Positions 1-5,857 of a DNA stretch of 6,768 nucleotides are shown here, in pieces. Every line of letters begins with the position of its first letter. Within the stretch, counting starts at the first letter, position 1. A program made the position numbers and the translations under genes. The stretch is from assembly GCA_029939385.1 (NCBI GenBank), contig JAOZSZ010000078.1, positions 1-6,768 of the forward strand, written 5' to 3'. The notes under the pieces were generated by a model. It saw only the letters and a list, made by a program, of their open reading frames with translations, did not search any database and was not told the DNA's origin. This DNA comes from Pontiella sp. (GTDB taxonomy: Bacteria; Verrucomicrobiota; Kiritimatiellia; Kiritimatiellales; Pontiellaceae).

Positions 1-987
1 ACCCGCATTCTTTTCCATATCCATACTGTAGAGGTTGAAAGCAATGATGCCGGGAATGACGATAACAAACGGAATCAGAAGCATGAGACTAGCGGCCAGC
101 ACCAACCCTTTTTGCCCTTCCGCAAGGGAAGCTGAACCGAGAATGCGTTGGGTGATGTATTGGTTAAGACCCCAGTAGTAAAAGTTTGGAATCCAAATAC
201 CAATAACCAAAATCCCCCAAGGCATCGTGGGATTACTTCCCATATGCATGGCCGGCTCATTAAGTGCATTAAACTTTTCCATTACACCCGCGCTTGGATC
301 AATGGTTACCGTAGCACCTGTCGAAGTAACCAGATCGGCTACCGCCGCTCCATCAAGCGCATTAAAAGCAAAATAAGTAATAATTCCGCCGCCAATAATC
401 AACGCCGAACCCTGAAGTAGATCCGCCCATGCGCAGGCTTTTAACCCACCAATGGCGACATAAATGGCGGCCATGATTCCCAGTGCCCAACAGGACCCCG
501 TCAGCGAAAGAGTGATATCGTAGGAGACCATTAACTCTTTGAGCGTAAGCGCACCGGCATAGATCACGCCGATCAAGCTGACACCGATCAAAATCAGCAT
601 CATCGAAAGCGTCATAAATAATCGTGCCCAATGGTTGTAACGCATTTCAAGAAACTCAGGAATGGTAGTAATTCCGGTTTTTAGGAAATAAGGCAATAAT
701 ACAAAGGCCACCACCACTAACGTAATCGCGGCAATCCATTCCCAACTCGAAACGGAAAGGCCATAAAGTCCAGCACCCTGCCCCGACATACCCACAAACT
801 GCTCGGCTGAAATATTAGCGGCAATCAGCGAAAAGCCAATCAACCACCAACTCAGACCGCGCCCTGCAAGAAAGTAATCCGCAGCACCTTCTTCACCATG
901 CGTGTCCTCGCCCTTCGACTTGTATAGCCCAACGAACAACACCGCGACGATGAACGCGACAAACACTATAATATCGATAATTCCCAT
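1..987 (-). CDS. Sodium:solute symporter (SSS family, vSGLT-like), N-terminal part, cut at left edge
   Basis: Inner-membrane secondary transporter that would couple Na+ entry to uptake of a sugar or similar small solute. The 329 readable residues are about 60% of a usual 500-550 residue SSS protein. The core matches Vibrio vSGLT (compared from memory): YFLAGRGLSWW at 38-48, the broken first core helix AANISAEQFVGMSG at 56-69, TTIPEFLEMRYN at 107-118 and NFYYWGLNQYITQR at 268-281. Na+ site positions Ala62 and Ile65 of vSGLT correspond to Ala56 and Ile59. Sugar-site Gln69, Glu88, Asn260 and gate Tyr263 correspond to Gln63, Glu83, Asn268 and Tyr271. Two substrate positions differ: vSGLT Ser91 is Ala86 and Lys294 is Met302, so galactose need not be the substrate. 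Several hydrophobic helices are evident, the first at about 3-22. The start at 987 has an AAGGAG ribosome site 6 bases upstream. The second half of the Na+ site lies beyond the window. Family is confident; substrate is unknown. Confidence 0.93.
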   Translation of the reverse strand, partial: MGIIDIIVFVAFIVAVLFVGLYKSKGEDTHGEEGAADYFLAGRGLSWWLIGFSLIAANISAEQFVGMSGQGAGLYGLSVSSWEWIAAITLVVVAFVLLPYFLKTGITTIPEFLEMRYNHWARLFMTLSMMLILIGVSLIGVIYAGALTLKELMVSYDITLSLTGSCWALGIMAAIYVAIGGLKACAWADLLQGSALIIGGGIITYFAFNALDGAAVADLVTSTGATVTIDPSAGVMEKFNALNEPAMHMGSNPTMPWGILVIGIWIPNFYYWGLNQYITQRILGSASLAEGQKGLVLAASLMLLIPFVIVIPGIIAFNLYSMDMEKNAG

Positions 988-993
988 CCGCTT

Positions 994-1040
994 CTCCTTG
1001 AAGTTTCTATTTATTAGTTACAACTCATTTGCCCCTGCAA
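994..1040 (-). promoter_or_regulatory. Candidate sigma70-type promoter and ribosome site of the symporter gene
   Basis: Reading the minus strand, TTGCAG (1040-1035) and TAATAA (1016-1011) are 18 bp apart. A transcript starting near 1004 would have a very short leader containing AAGGAG (999-994) just before the ATG at 987. The -35 match is poor (3 of 6), so this is only the best-placed candidate. Confidence 0.22.
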
Positions 1041-1087
1041 ATCACACTACCAATACTTCGGCTAACAGCGTTGCACTTAAAAACAAT

Positions 1088-1110
1088 ATATCTGACTCTA
1101 CTTCAGATAT
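1088..1110. repeat. Perfect 8-bp inverted repeat with 7-bp spacer, possible operator
   Basis: ATATCTGA (1088-1095) and its exact reverse complement TCAGATAT (1103-1110) flank the 7-bp spacer CTCTACT. The repeat lies in the 257-bp region between the divergent symporter and cbiX genes, roughly 50-60 bp upstream of the candidate -35 on either side. Arms of this length with centres about 15 bp apart suit a dimeric transcription factor. There is no T-run after the stem in either direction, so it is not a typical terminator. The regulator is unknown. Confidence 0.45.
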
Positions 1111-1167
1111 CCAGCGGTGTTTGCATCCTCTTTATAGGGTTCTAAAAGAGAGGAAGAATAATAGTGT

Positions 1168-1196
1168 TTGCCTTATTTCTCCCCATAGTGTCTATT
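1168..1196 (+). promoter_or_regulatory. Candidate promoter of cbiX
   Basis: TTGCCT (1168-1173) and TCTATT (1191-1196) are separated by 17 bp, each matching 4 of 6 sigma70 consensus bases. The implied start near 1203 would give a leader of about 40 bases before the cbiX ATG, with ribosome site AAGGAG shortly before it. Supported by position and spacing only. Confidence 0.3.
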
Positions 1197-1244
1197 TCTC
1201 GAAGATAAGTTAGCTTATGACTTTAATAGATTATAAGGAGCCCT

Positions 1245-1625
1245 ATGAGAACACTGTTGATTGTTGCCCATGGAAGCCGCCGCAAAGATTCTAACGATGA
1301 AGTTCGTCGTCTGGCGGAACGGATCAACGAAAATTCTGGCCCCGCTTTTCATCTAGTGGCTTGTTCCTTTTTGGAAATCTCTAGCCCACAGATCGACTCT
1401 GCGATCGGCGACCTGATTGATAACGGCGCGACTGATATTACAATCCTCCCCTACTTTCTTGCTGCCGGAACCCATGTTGCTACAGGCATCCCTCATGCCG
1501 TCGAAGAAGAAAAAATTAAACATCCAAATATTCATTTTGAAATTCTCCCCCATCTTGGAGCCCTTCAAGGCATTAGTACTCTCGTACTCAACCATATCTA
1601 TAAATCAACCATGAAAAACCGCTAG
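1245..1625 (+). CDS. cbiX: Short-form sirohydrochlorin chelatase (CbiX/SirB family)
   Basis: Cytoplasmic class II chelatase that inserts a divalent metal into sirohydrochlorin: Co2+ in the early-cobalt route to cobalamin, or Fe2+ to make siroheme. The 126 residues form one CbiX domain. Visible motifs are the N-terminal strand with AHGSR (8-12), CSFLEISSPQI (40-50) and LPYFLAAGTHV (68-78). His9, Glu44 and His77 are at the positions of the family's metal-binding and catalytic residues. At half the length of two-domain chelatases (about 250 residues), this is the small CbiX-S type, which works as a homodimer. The start has a good AAGGAG ribosome site 7 bases upstream. It is followed after 97 bp by a ferredoxin gene on the same strand. 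Sequence alone cannot decide between cobalt and iron: no histidine-rich tail is present, and no other siroheme or cobalamin gene lies in the window. Confidence 0.88.
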   Translation: MRTLLIVAHGSRRKDSNDEVRRLAERINENSGPAFHLVACSFLEISSPQIDSAIGDLIDNGATDITILPYFLAAGTHVATGIPHAVEEEKIKHPNIHFEILPHLGALQGISTLVLNHIYKSTMKNR

Positions 1626-1673
1626 TCAATCAATAGACAAAGGCTTATCCAATAGAACGAAGCCAACGCACTA

Positions 1674-1702
1674 TTGCATCTGCACGTTCAGTGCTATAGA
1701 TT
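1674..1702 (+). promoter_or_regulatory. Candidate internal promoter before the ferredoxin gene
   Basis: In the 97-bp gap after cbiX, TTGCAT (1674-1679) precedes TAGATT (1697-1702) by 17 bp. An overlapping TG-C-TATAGA (1692-1700) resembles an extended -10. It would let ferredoxin and ybdG be expressed apart from cbiX. No intrinsic terminator follows cbiX, so read-through is also possible. Confidence 0.3.
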
Positions 1703-1722
1703 TTCCGTTTTTAGGAGAAACT

Positions 1723-1911
1723 ATGAAATTTACAGTAAATCAAGATCTATGTATTGGTTGCGAGGCATGCGAAGGAATCTGTCCCGAAATTTTTGAAGTG
1801 CCTAATGATGTATCTAAAGTAAAACTCAACCCAGTTCCGGAAACGCTTCAAGCCAATGCATTGGCTGCTGAAGAGGGATGCCCTGTTAGCGCGATTTCGC
1901 ACGAACAATAA
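1723..1911 (+). CDS. Single-cluster [4Fe-4S] ferredoxin
   Basis: Small acidic cytoplasmic electron carrier of 62 residues, the normal length for monocluster ferredoxins of the Thermotoga maritima/Desulfovibrio gigas type. Cys10, Cys13 and Cys16 (C-x2-C-x2-C) plus Cys53, followed by Pro, are the expected ligands of one low-potential cluster. Cys20-Pro21 is also present. In those relatives this residue pairs in a disulfide with a second Cys near position 43; here that region (around 40-46) has none, so Cys20 is probably a free thiol. The second cluster motif of 8Fe ferredoxins is absent. The start is preceded by AGGAG (1713-1717). ybdG begins 22 bp downstream, suggesting co-transcription. The redox partner is not in the window. 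Confidence 0.93.
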   Translation: MKFTVNQDLCIGCEACEGICPEIFEVPNDVSKVKLNPVPETLQANALAAEEGCPVSAISHEQ

Positions 1912-1933
1912 TTACCCAAAATAGGAAGGGTTT

Positions 1934-3184
1934 ATGCTTAAAGCAATGATTGAAAGAATATTGATTACACGAGGCGTGGCAGAAAACCAAATCGAGGATG
2001 CTGTAGTTATTGTACTTTTGGCACTCATTACAATCAGTGCACTCATCGTCTATTGGCTCCTTCGAAACTACCTACTCAAAATCATCCATAAAATTACACT
2101 TAAAACCACCAATCAGTGGGATGATGCTTTGATGAATGCCGGCGTATTCCATCGGTTTCTTCGTTTAATTCCCCTTACCTTTATTTCAATCTGCATCGAT
2201 CGGTCCATGCCCGACCACTTCACCATGCTTAAACGCATTATCTTTGCCGTGATCATCTTGAATGGCACGCGAGCAATCGAAGCCTTTCTAAATGCAATCT
2301 CAGAAGTCTACCACAAGAGTCGCAACCACAACCGCAAGCCGATCCGGCCTTTAATTCAATCGCTGATTATCGTGCTATACCTCTTTTCCGGCATCTTTAT
2401 TATTTCAGTACTCCTCAATAAAGAGCCGTGGCACCTCTTCGGATTACTCGGTGGCCTAACTGCTATCACCATGCTGGTATTCAAGGATACCATTCTCGGT
2501 TTCGTGGCCGGAATCCAACTTAGCGCAAATGATATGGTGCGCGAAGGCGATTGGATCGAAATGCCAAAGTATGGTGCCGATGGCGATGTTATTGAAGTAA
2601 CCATCAACACCGTAAAAGTACGCAACTGGGATAAAACCATCAGTACGATTCCTACCTATGCACTCATCTCTGATTCATTTAAAAACTGGCGCGGTATGAG
2701 TGAATCCGCTGGTCGGCGCATTAAACGTAGCATTTGTATTGATATGAATACCGTGCGCTTTGCCGATGAAGCTATGCTCGAACGCTTTCGCCAAATGGAG
2801 CTACTCAAAGACTATATCGAAAAACGACAAAGCGAAATTGACCACGCAAATAAAGAAGGAAAGATAGATCTCTCTGCCACCATCGTAAATGGACGACGGC
2901 AAACCAATCTAGGGATTTTTCGTGCCTATCTAACCGAATATCTACATAACCACCCAAAAATACACTCCAAGATGACGTTTCTGATACGACACCTCCAACC
3001 CACCGCACAAGGTCTTCCTATTGAAATCTATGTCTTTAGTAATGACAAAGAGTGGGCTAACTATGAAGCTATTCAGGCCGATATTTTTGATCATATTCTT
3101 GCCACCGTTCCTGAGTTTGATCTAAAGATCTACCAACAACCCAGCGGAAGTGATGTCACGGCTCTAATCAGTTCAAACACCTAA
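1934..3184 (+). CDS. ybdG: YbdG-type mechanosensitive ion channel (MscS family)
   Basis: Inner-membrane channel opened by membrane tension, releasing solutes during hypo-osmotic shock. E. coli YbdG is the miniconductance type (MscM). At 416 residues it is nearly the length of E. coli YbdG (415), and the block at 184-271, from FKDTILGFVAGIQL to RRIKRSICIDM and including GDWIEMPKYGADGDV and SFKNWRGMSESAGRR, is nearly the same as I recall it there. Hydrophobic helices lie at about 21-45, 74-90, 100-120 and 141-162, and the pore-lining helix at about 166-186. The MscS beta domain follows at about 187-255 and the cytoplasmic alpha/beta domain to the end. The segment at 285-325 is highly charged and predicted helical. 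Start chosen at 1934 because of AGGAAGG just upstream. A YbdG channel needs no partner, so the ferredoxin gene before it looks like a chance operon neighbour. Confidence 0.92.
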   Translation: MLKAMIERILITRGVAENQIEDAVVIVLLALITISALIVYWLLRNYLLKIIHKITLKTTNQWDDALMNAGVFHRFLRLIPLTFISICIDRSMPDHFTMLKRIIFAVIILNGTRAIEAFLNAISEVYHKSRNHNRKPIRPLIQSLIIVLYLFSGIFIISVLLNKEPWHLFGLLGGLTAITMLVFKDTILGFVAGIQLSANDMVREGDWIEMPKYGADGDVIEVTINTVKVRNWDKTISTIPTYALISDSFKNWRGMSESAGRRIKRSICIDMNTVRFADEAMLERFRQMELLKDYIEKRQSEIDHANKEGKIDLSATIVNGRRQTNLGIFRAYLTEYLHNHPKIHSKMTFLIRHLQPTAQGLPIEIYVFSNDKEWANYEAIQADIFDHILATVPEFDLKIYQQPSGSDVTALISSNT

Positions 3185-3291
3185 AGCCCCCCTTTCCTTA
3201 AGTTTTAAATTTAGGGCTCTGCAAGTAGACTTAAACCCAATACGAGCGTCTCATGGGCTGGGTATGAGGTTGTTTCAAGATTCATTTCATA
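3185..3291. other. Convergent intergenic segment with weak secondary structure
   Basis: This stretch separates the ybdG stop from the strong terminator. It has no credible reading frame. It holds two short possible stems: AGCCC/GGGCT (3185-3189 with 3214-3218) and CTCAT/ATGAG (3250-3254 with 3264-3268). The second competes with ACCCA/TGGGT around the same place. These are 5-bp stems and may be chance. Confidence 0.3.
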
Positions 3292-3332
3292 TAATAAAAA
3301 AGCGCCCTACAAAGTGAGGCGCTTTTTTATTA
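3292..3332. terminator. Bidirectional intrinsic terminator between ybdG and nrdJ
   Basis: A 15-bp perfect inverted repeat, TAATAAAAAAGCGCC (3292-3306) with GGCGCTTTTTTATTA (3318-3332), encloses an 11-base loop. The GCGCC core is followed by six T residues on the plus strand and likewise on the minus strand. The same hairpin can therefore stop transcription from ybdG and from the convergent nrdJ, whose stop codon lies 24 bp away. Confidence 0.92.
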
Positions 3333-3356
3333 CTTAAAGATTTTCGTATCTAAAAG

Positions 3357-5615
3357 CTAGATAAGCTCGCACGCACCACCGGCGCAGGCGATCTCTCCTT
3401 GTAAGTTTGTCGCATCGTCCTGCTCATGCATCAACGTGTAGTCAGCGGGGCGGAAATTAGAAATCAGCTCATTCCACAACGTCTCGTCTTGAGCCGTGAG
3501 CACCTCTTCATGCGGCGCTTGCTGATAGAGTTTATCTCCAGATGCAGAAAGCATACTAATGCCTGTGAAATCAGCACGGTTTTCCCAAATATACTCGGCA
3601 ACATCATCCCACTCACCATCACGCACGGTAAGCGTATTGGATACGTTATGATAGAGCCCCGGATTCATTTCTGGCCGTGCCGTTCCAGGAACTACCCAGT
3701 TTTGCTGTGTAGAGTGAACATATTTAAGTAAATCCATTGCCGACATCTCGCTACGTAAAATCGCCTCTTCAGGGGCCTCAACACAAAAGGTAATAACGTC
3801 GTCCGTTTTATTTGCACTCCAAACAGACTCCTCACACATATGTGGATTTTGCTCGTTGAAAAACTTATAAACGGGGTCCGTCTTGTTGGCCTGCACTCGA
3901 CGGAAGTAGCGGCGAGCGTGACGAGGATGGATCCCCGATGCAGTACCCAACAGTAATGAGGTTGATCCTGCCGGTTTAACACAGGTAAGACGCGCCGCGG
4001 GCTCAGTACCCAGTTTAAGCGAAATCTCACGATTCACTTCAATGGCATATTTTGCCATTTTTTGCTGAATTACAGGATCAAGCGTAATGCCTGGAGAATC
4101 CATCATTCCCGTGATTGATACACCAAGTAATGCTTCGCGCCGGCACAATTCCTCGGTGGTATTTCCAAGATATGGAAAATCAGAATAGCCGGCTTGCAAC
4201 GTCCCAATAATAGTTGCCGCACGCACGGCAATCCGGAAATCCTCTTCGGAGAGAAGGCGAGCTCCATTAATCTCTGTCAGATTACAGAACTGCCACCCCG
4301 ATTCGATCGTCACATTCCCATCCTTATCCTTCACTTCAAGGTGTGGATTAAGGCCAATTTCACAACAGGGATTACAGCCATGCGAAAGATCATTAGCAAA
4401 ATAGAACCCCGGCTCTCCCCACTCTTTTTGCTTCGTAAAGATACGCAGGAACTGTGCCTTTGAGGTTTCATCGCGAATGAGTTTTACAGAGTTATTAGAG
4501 CGTCCACGTTGTGGATTTTCTTCGAACCAATTGCCGCGCTTGGCATTCATCATCTCGCCATCATCCGCAGAGAAGAGGCAGATCGTGGCACTCCGGCGCA
4601 CTCCACCAGCAATCACTGCATCGGCGGCGTGCATCATAATATCATAAGCCTCAATAGGCTTGAGCTTACGACCTAATGCACCATCAAAAATGTTGCGAGC
4701 GCGCTCAATGGCACGACGTAAAGGAACATGCCCAGGAGCACGACCACCGGACGTTTTTAGAAAACTTCCGCGCTCACGGATTTCTGAATAGTTAAATTCA
4801 ACAAGATAACCTTCTATGTAACTAAGGACCAACTCCTGCATAGCGTCGGCCCAACCCTCGATGGTGTCGGGGACATTAAAATGGCGAACGGTACCTTCAT
4901 CAACAGATACCGCAAGGGATGGAAGTTTTTCAACATGCTCAAACTCAACACTGAATCCAACACCCGTACCACAAAGTAGAAGGAAGAGTCCGTCGCGGAA
5001 AAATTCAACACGATCGCAAATTCCAAAAGTGCAATTATACATGCGAGCATGATTTTTCTCGATGGCGACCCCAGCAAACTGCATAGAGCGCATGGACGGA
5101 AGACAACGCTTATCAAGTACCTGATCGAAGGCCCAGTTAATATCTGCTTCGGCGGCTGGATAGCGACGAAGGTGCATTCCGCGCACTCGACTCACCGCTT
5201 CAGCATAAGATTCCCGACGACCGTGTTCAGGAAGATAGCGAGCATAACGACTCACAAGCATATAGTCCTGAACGGCAGATGCGTCGGGTCTCAGCCGATG
5301 ATTTCGGGCCTTTTTATGTTCTTCCCTGTAAAGAATATATGCGCGTGCCACATCATAAAGGCCGGCGCCCATCAATTGCTGTTCAACAAGGTCCTGAATG
5401 GTTTCCACATCCACCTCATTTTTTCCGTGGTGTTCATAGCCCTTGATAATATTGTCCAGCTTACCGGTAATATCCTTAATAAGGGTGGCCAAATGCGGAG
5501 GAATATCCCCTTCACTCTGGGTGGAATTTAGAACCGCTTTTTCAATCGCTTTATAAATTTTAGATTCATCATATTCGACGCTGGCAGCGTCCCGCTTTTT
5601 TACTTTTATTTCCAT
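3357..5615 (-). CDS. nrdJ: Adenosylcobalamin-dependent ribonucleotide reductase, class II, RTPR type with ATP-cone
   Basis: Makes deoxyribonucleotides from ribonucleotides in the cytoplasm, without oxygen dependence, using a thiyl radical generated by adenosylcobalamin. Residues 2-100 form an ATP-cone: VKKRDA near the start, then VETIQDLVEQQLM and VARAYILYREEHKKAR. From about 118 the protein follows the monomeric Lactobacillus leichmannii RTPR: YARYLPEHGRRES, MYNCTFG, CGTGVGFSVE, NPCCEI, FCNLTEI, TCVKPAGSTS and C-terminal CAGGACELI. By comparison from memory, Cys195 and Cys444 are the substrate-reducing pair (Cys119/Cys419), Cys417 the thiyl radical site (Cys408), Glu419 the general acid (Glu410), and Cys744/Cys749 the C-terminal redox shuttle (Cys731/Cys736). 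All key residues are present. The Lactobacillus enzyme (739 residues) has no ATP-cone, and there is an extra Cys418 beside the radical site plus about 16 additional residues before Cys444. Start at 5615 follows a GGGG-containing ribosome site. Likely repressed by NrdR through two upstream boxes. Whether it reduces di- or triphosphates is inferred from family only. Confidence 0.95.
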   Translation of the reverse strand: MEIKVKKRDAASVEYDESKIYKAIEKAVLNSTQSEGDIPPHLATLIKDITGKLDNIIKGYEHHGKNEVDVETIQDLVEQQLMGAGLYDVARAYILYREEHKKARNHRLRPDASAVQDYMLVSRYARYLPEHGRRESYAEAVSRVRGMHLRRYPAAEADINWAFDQVLDKRCLPSMRSMQFAGVAIEKNHARMYNCTFGICDRVEFFRDGLFLLLCGTGVGFSVEFEHVEKLPSLAVSVDEGTVRHFNVPDTIEGWADAMQELVLSYIEGYLVEFNYSEIRERGSFLKTSGGRAPGHVPLRRAIERARNIFDGALGRKLKPIEAYDIMMHAADAVIAGGVRRSATICLFSADDGEMMNAKRGNWFEENPQRGRSNNSVKLIRDETSKAQFLRIFTKQKEWGEPGFYFANDLSHGCNPCCEIGLNPHLEVKDKDGNVTIESGWQFCNLTEINGARLLSEEDFRIAVRAATIIGTLQAGYSDFPYLGNTTEELCRREALLGVSITGMMDSPGITLDPVIQQKMAKYAIEVNREISLKLGTEPAARLTCVKPAGSTSLLLGTASGIHPRHARRYFRRVQANKTDPVYKFFNEQNPHMCEESVWSANKTDDVITFCVEAPEEAILRSEMSAMDLLKYVHSTQQNWVVPGTARPEMNPGLYHNVSNTLTVRDGEWDDVAEYIWENRADFTGISMLSASGDKLYQQAPHEEVLTAQDETLWNELISNFRPADYTLMHEQDDATNLQGEIACAGGACELI

Positions 5616-5670
5616 TTCATGCCCCTTTTAAACCTGTTTTAATCGTGGATATTAAGTGGTTCCCAGAAAA

Positions 5671-5684
5671 AATGCGTAGTTCAC
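5671..5684 (-). other. Weak hairpin plus T-run in the nrdJ leader
   Basis: On the minus strand, GCGT-GAACT-ACGC is followed by ATTTTTT, which looks like a very small intrinsic terminator. It lies between the proximal NrdR box and the nrdJ start. The stem has four Watson-Crick pairs, plus one possible G-U pair, so it is probably too weak to stop polymerase alone. Confidence 0.2.
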
Positions 5685-5687
5685 GCT

Positions 5688-5703
5688 CCACAACATATGG
5701 TAT
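5688..5703. promoter_or_regulatory. Probable NrdR box, nrdJ-proximal
   Basis: CCACAACATATGGTAT matches 12 of 16 positions of the NrdR consensus as I recall it (ACACWATATATWGTGT), including the CAC start and ATAT centre. NrdR is the ATP-cone repressor that senses ATP/dATP and shuts off ribonucleotide reductase genes. The site lies 73-88 bp upstream of the nrdJ ATG. Confidence 0.72.
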
Positions 5704-5718
5704 TCTCCTAAAACAAAT

Positions 5719-5734
5719 GCACAATATATGGTTC
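5719..5734. promoter_or_regulatory. Probable NrdR box, nrdJ-distal, overlapping a candidate -10
   Basis: GCACAATATATGGTTC matches 12 of 16 positions of the recalled NrdR consensus and shares CACAA-ATATGGT with the proximal box, 31 bp away start to start (about three helical turns). On the minus strand it contains TATATT (5728-5723), a 5-of-6 match to a -10 element. Binding here could therefore block the nrdJ promoter directly. No good -35 is visible upstream of it (best 3 of 6). Confidence 0.75.
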
Positions 5735-5758
5735 ATTTCAGGATTGGTAGAAAAAAAA

Positions 5759-5764
5759 TATACT
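5759..5764 (+). promoter_or_regulatory. Candidate -10 element for the PLP enzyme gene
   Basis: TATACT is a 5-of-6 match to the sigma70 -10 and follows a run of eight or more A residues. It would give a leader of nearly 90 bases before the ATG at 5858. The -35 region is poor. A nearer alternative is TG-C-TATCTT (5841-5848), an extended -10-like sequence that would give a nearly leaderless transcript. Confidence 0.2.
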
Positions 5765-5857
5765 TTTCCTAATTTTAAGACTAAAGCCCCTATTTTTCAT
5801 CGATCAAAGTTAAAGACCTGTCGCTTCGCACTTCTGATTTTGCTATCTTTCCTCTCT

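Noticed and set aside
362..631. Minus-strand open frame of 89 codons
   Set aside because: It is an alternative frame inside the symporter gene; the frame starting at 987 reads through without a stop and matches the SSS family.
902..1213. Plus-strand open frame of 103 codons crossing the symporter start
   Set aside because: Low-complexity Thr/Asn/Ser-rich translation, antisense to the symporter N-terminus and running through the promoter region, with no ribosome site. Not a credible gene.
1642..1664. Terminator between cbiX and ferredoxin
   Set aside because: GGCTT/AAGCC gives only a 5-bp stem with a 13-base loop and no T-run after it.
5049..5531. Plus-strand open frame of 160 codons
   Set aside because: It lies wholly antisense to nrdJ, in a region where the minus strand encodes clearly conserved RTPR motifs. 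Its product shows no recognisable domain, so it is a shadow frame.
1245..5615. A B12 synthesis-and-use module formed by cbiX and nrdJ
   Set aside because: The two genes are on opposite strands, separated by a strong terminator and unrelated genes, and CbiX may serve siroheme instead. Proximity alone does not support a module.
5616..5857. Cobalamin riboswitch upstream of nrdJ
   Set aside because: A B12-dependent enzyme makes this worth checking, but I found no B12-box-like sequence on the nrdJ strand, and the region is accounted for by NrdR-like sites.
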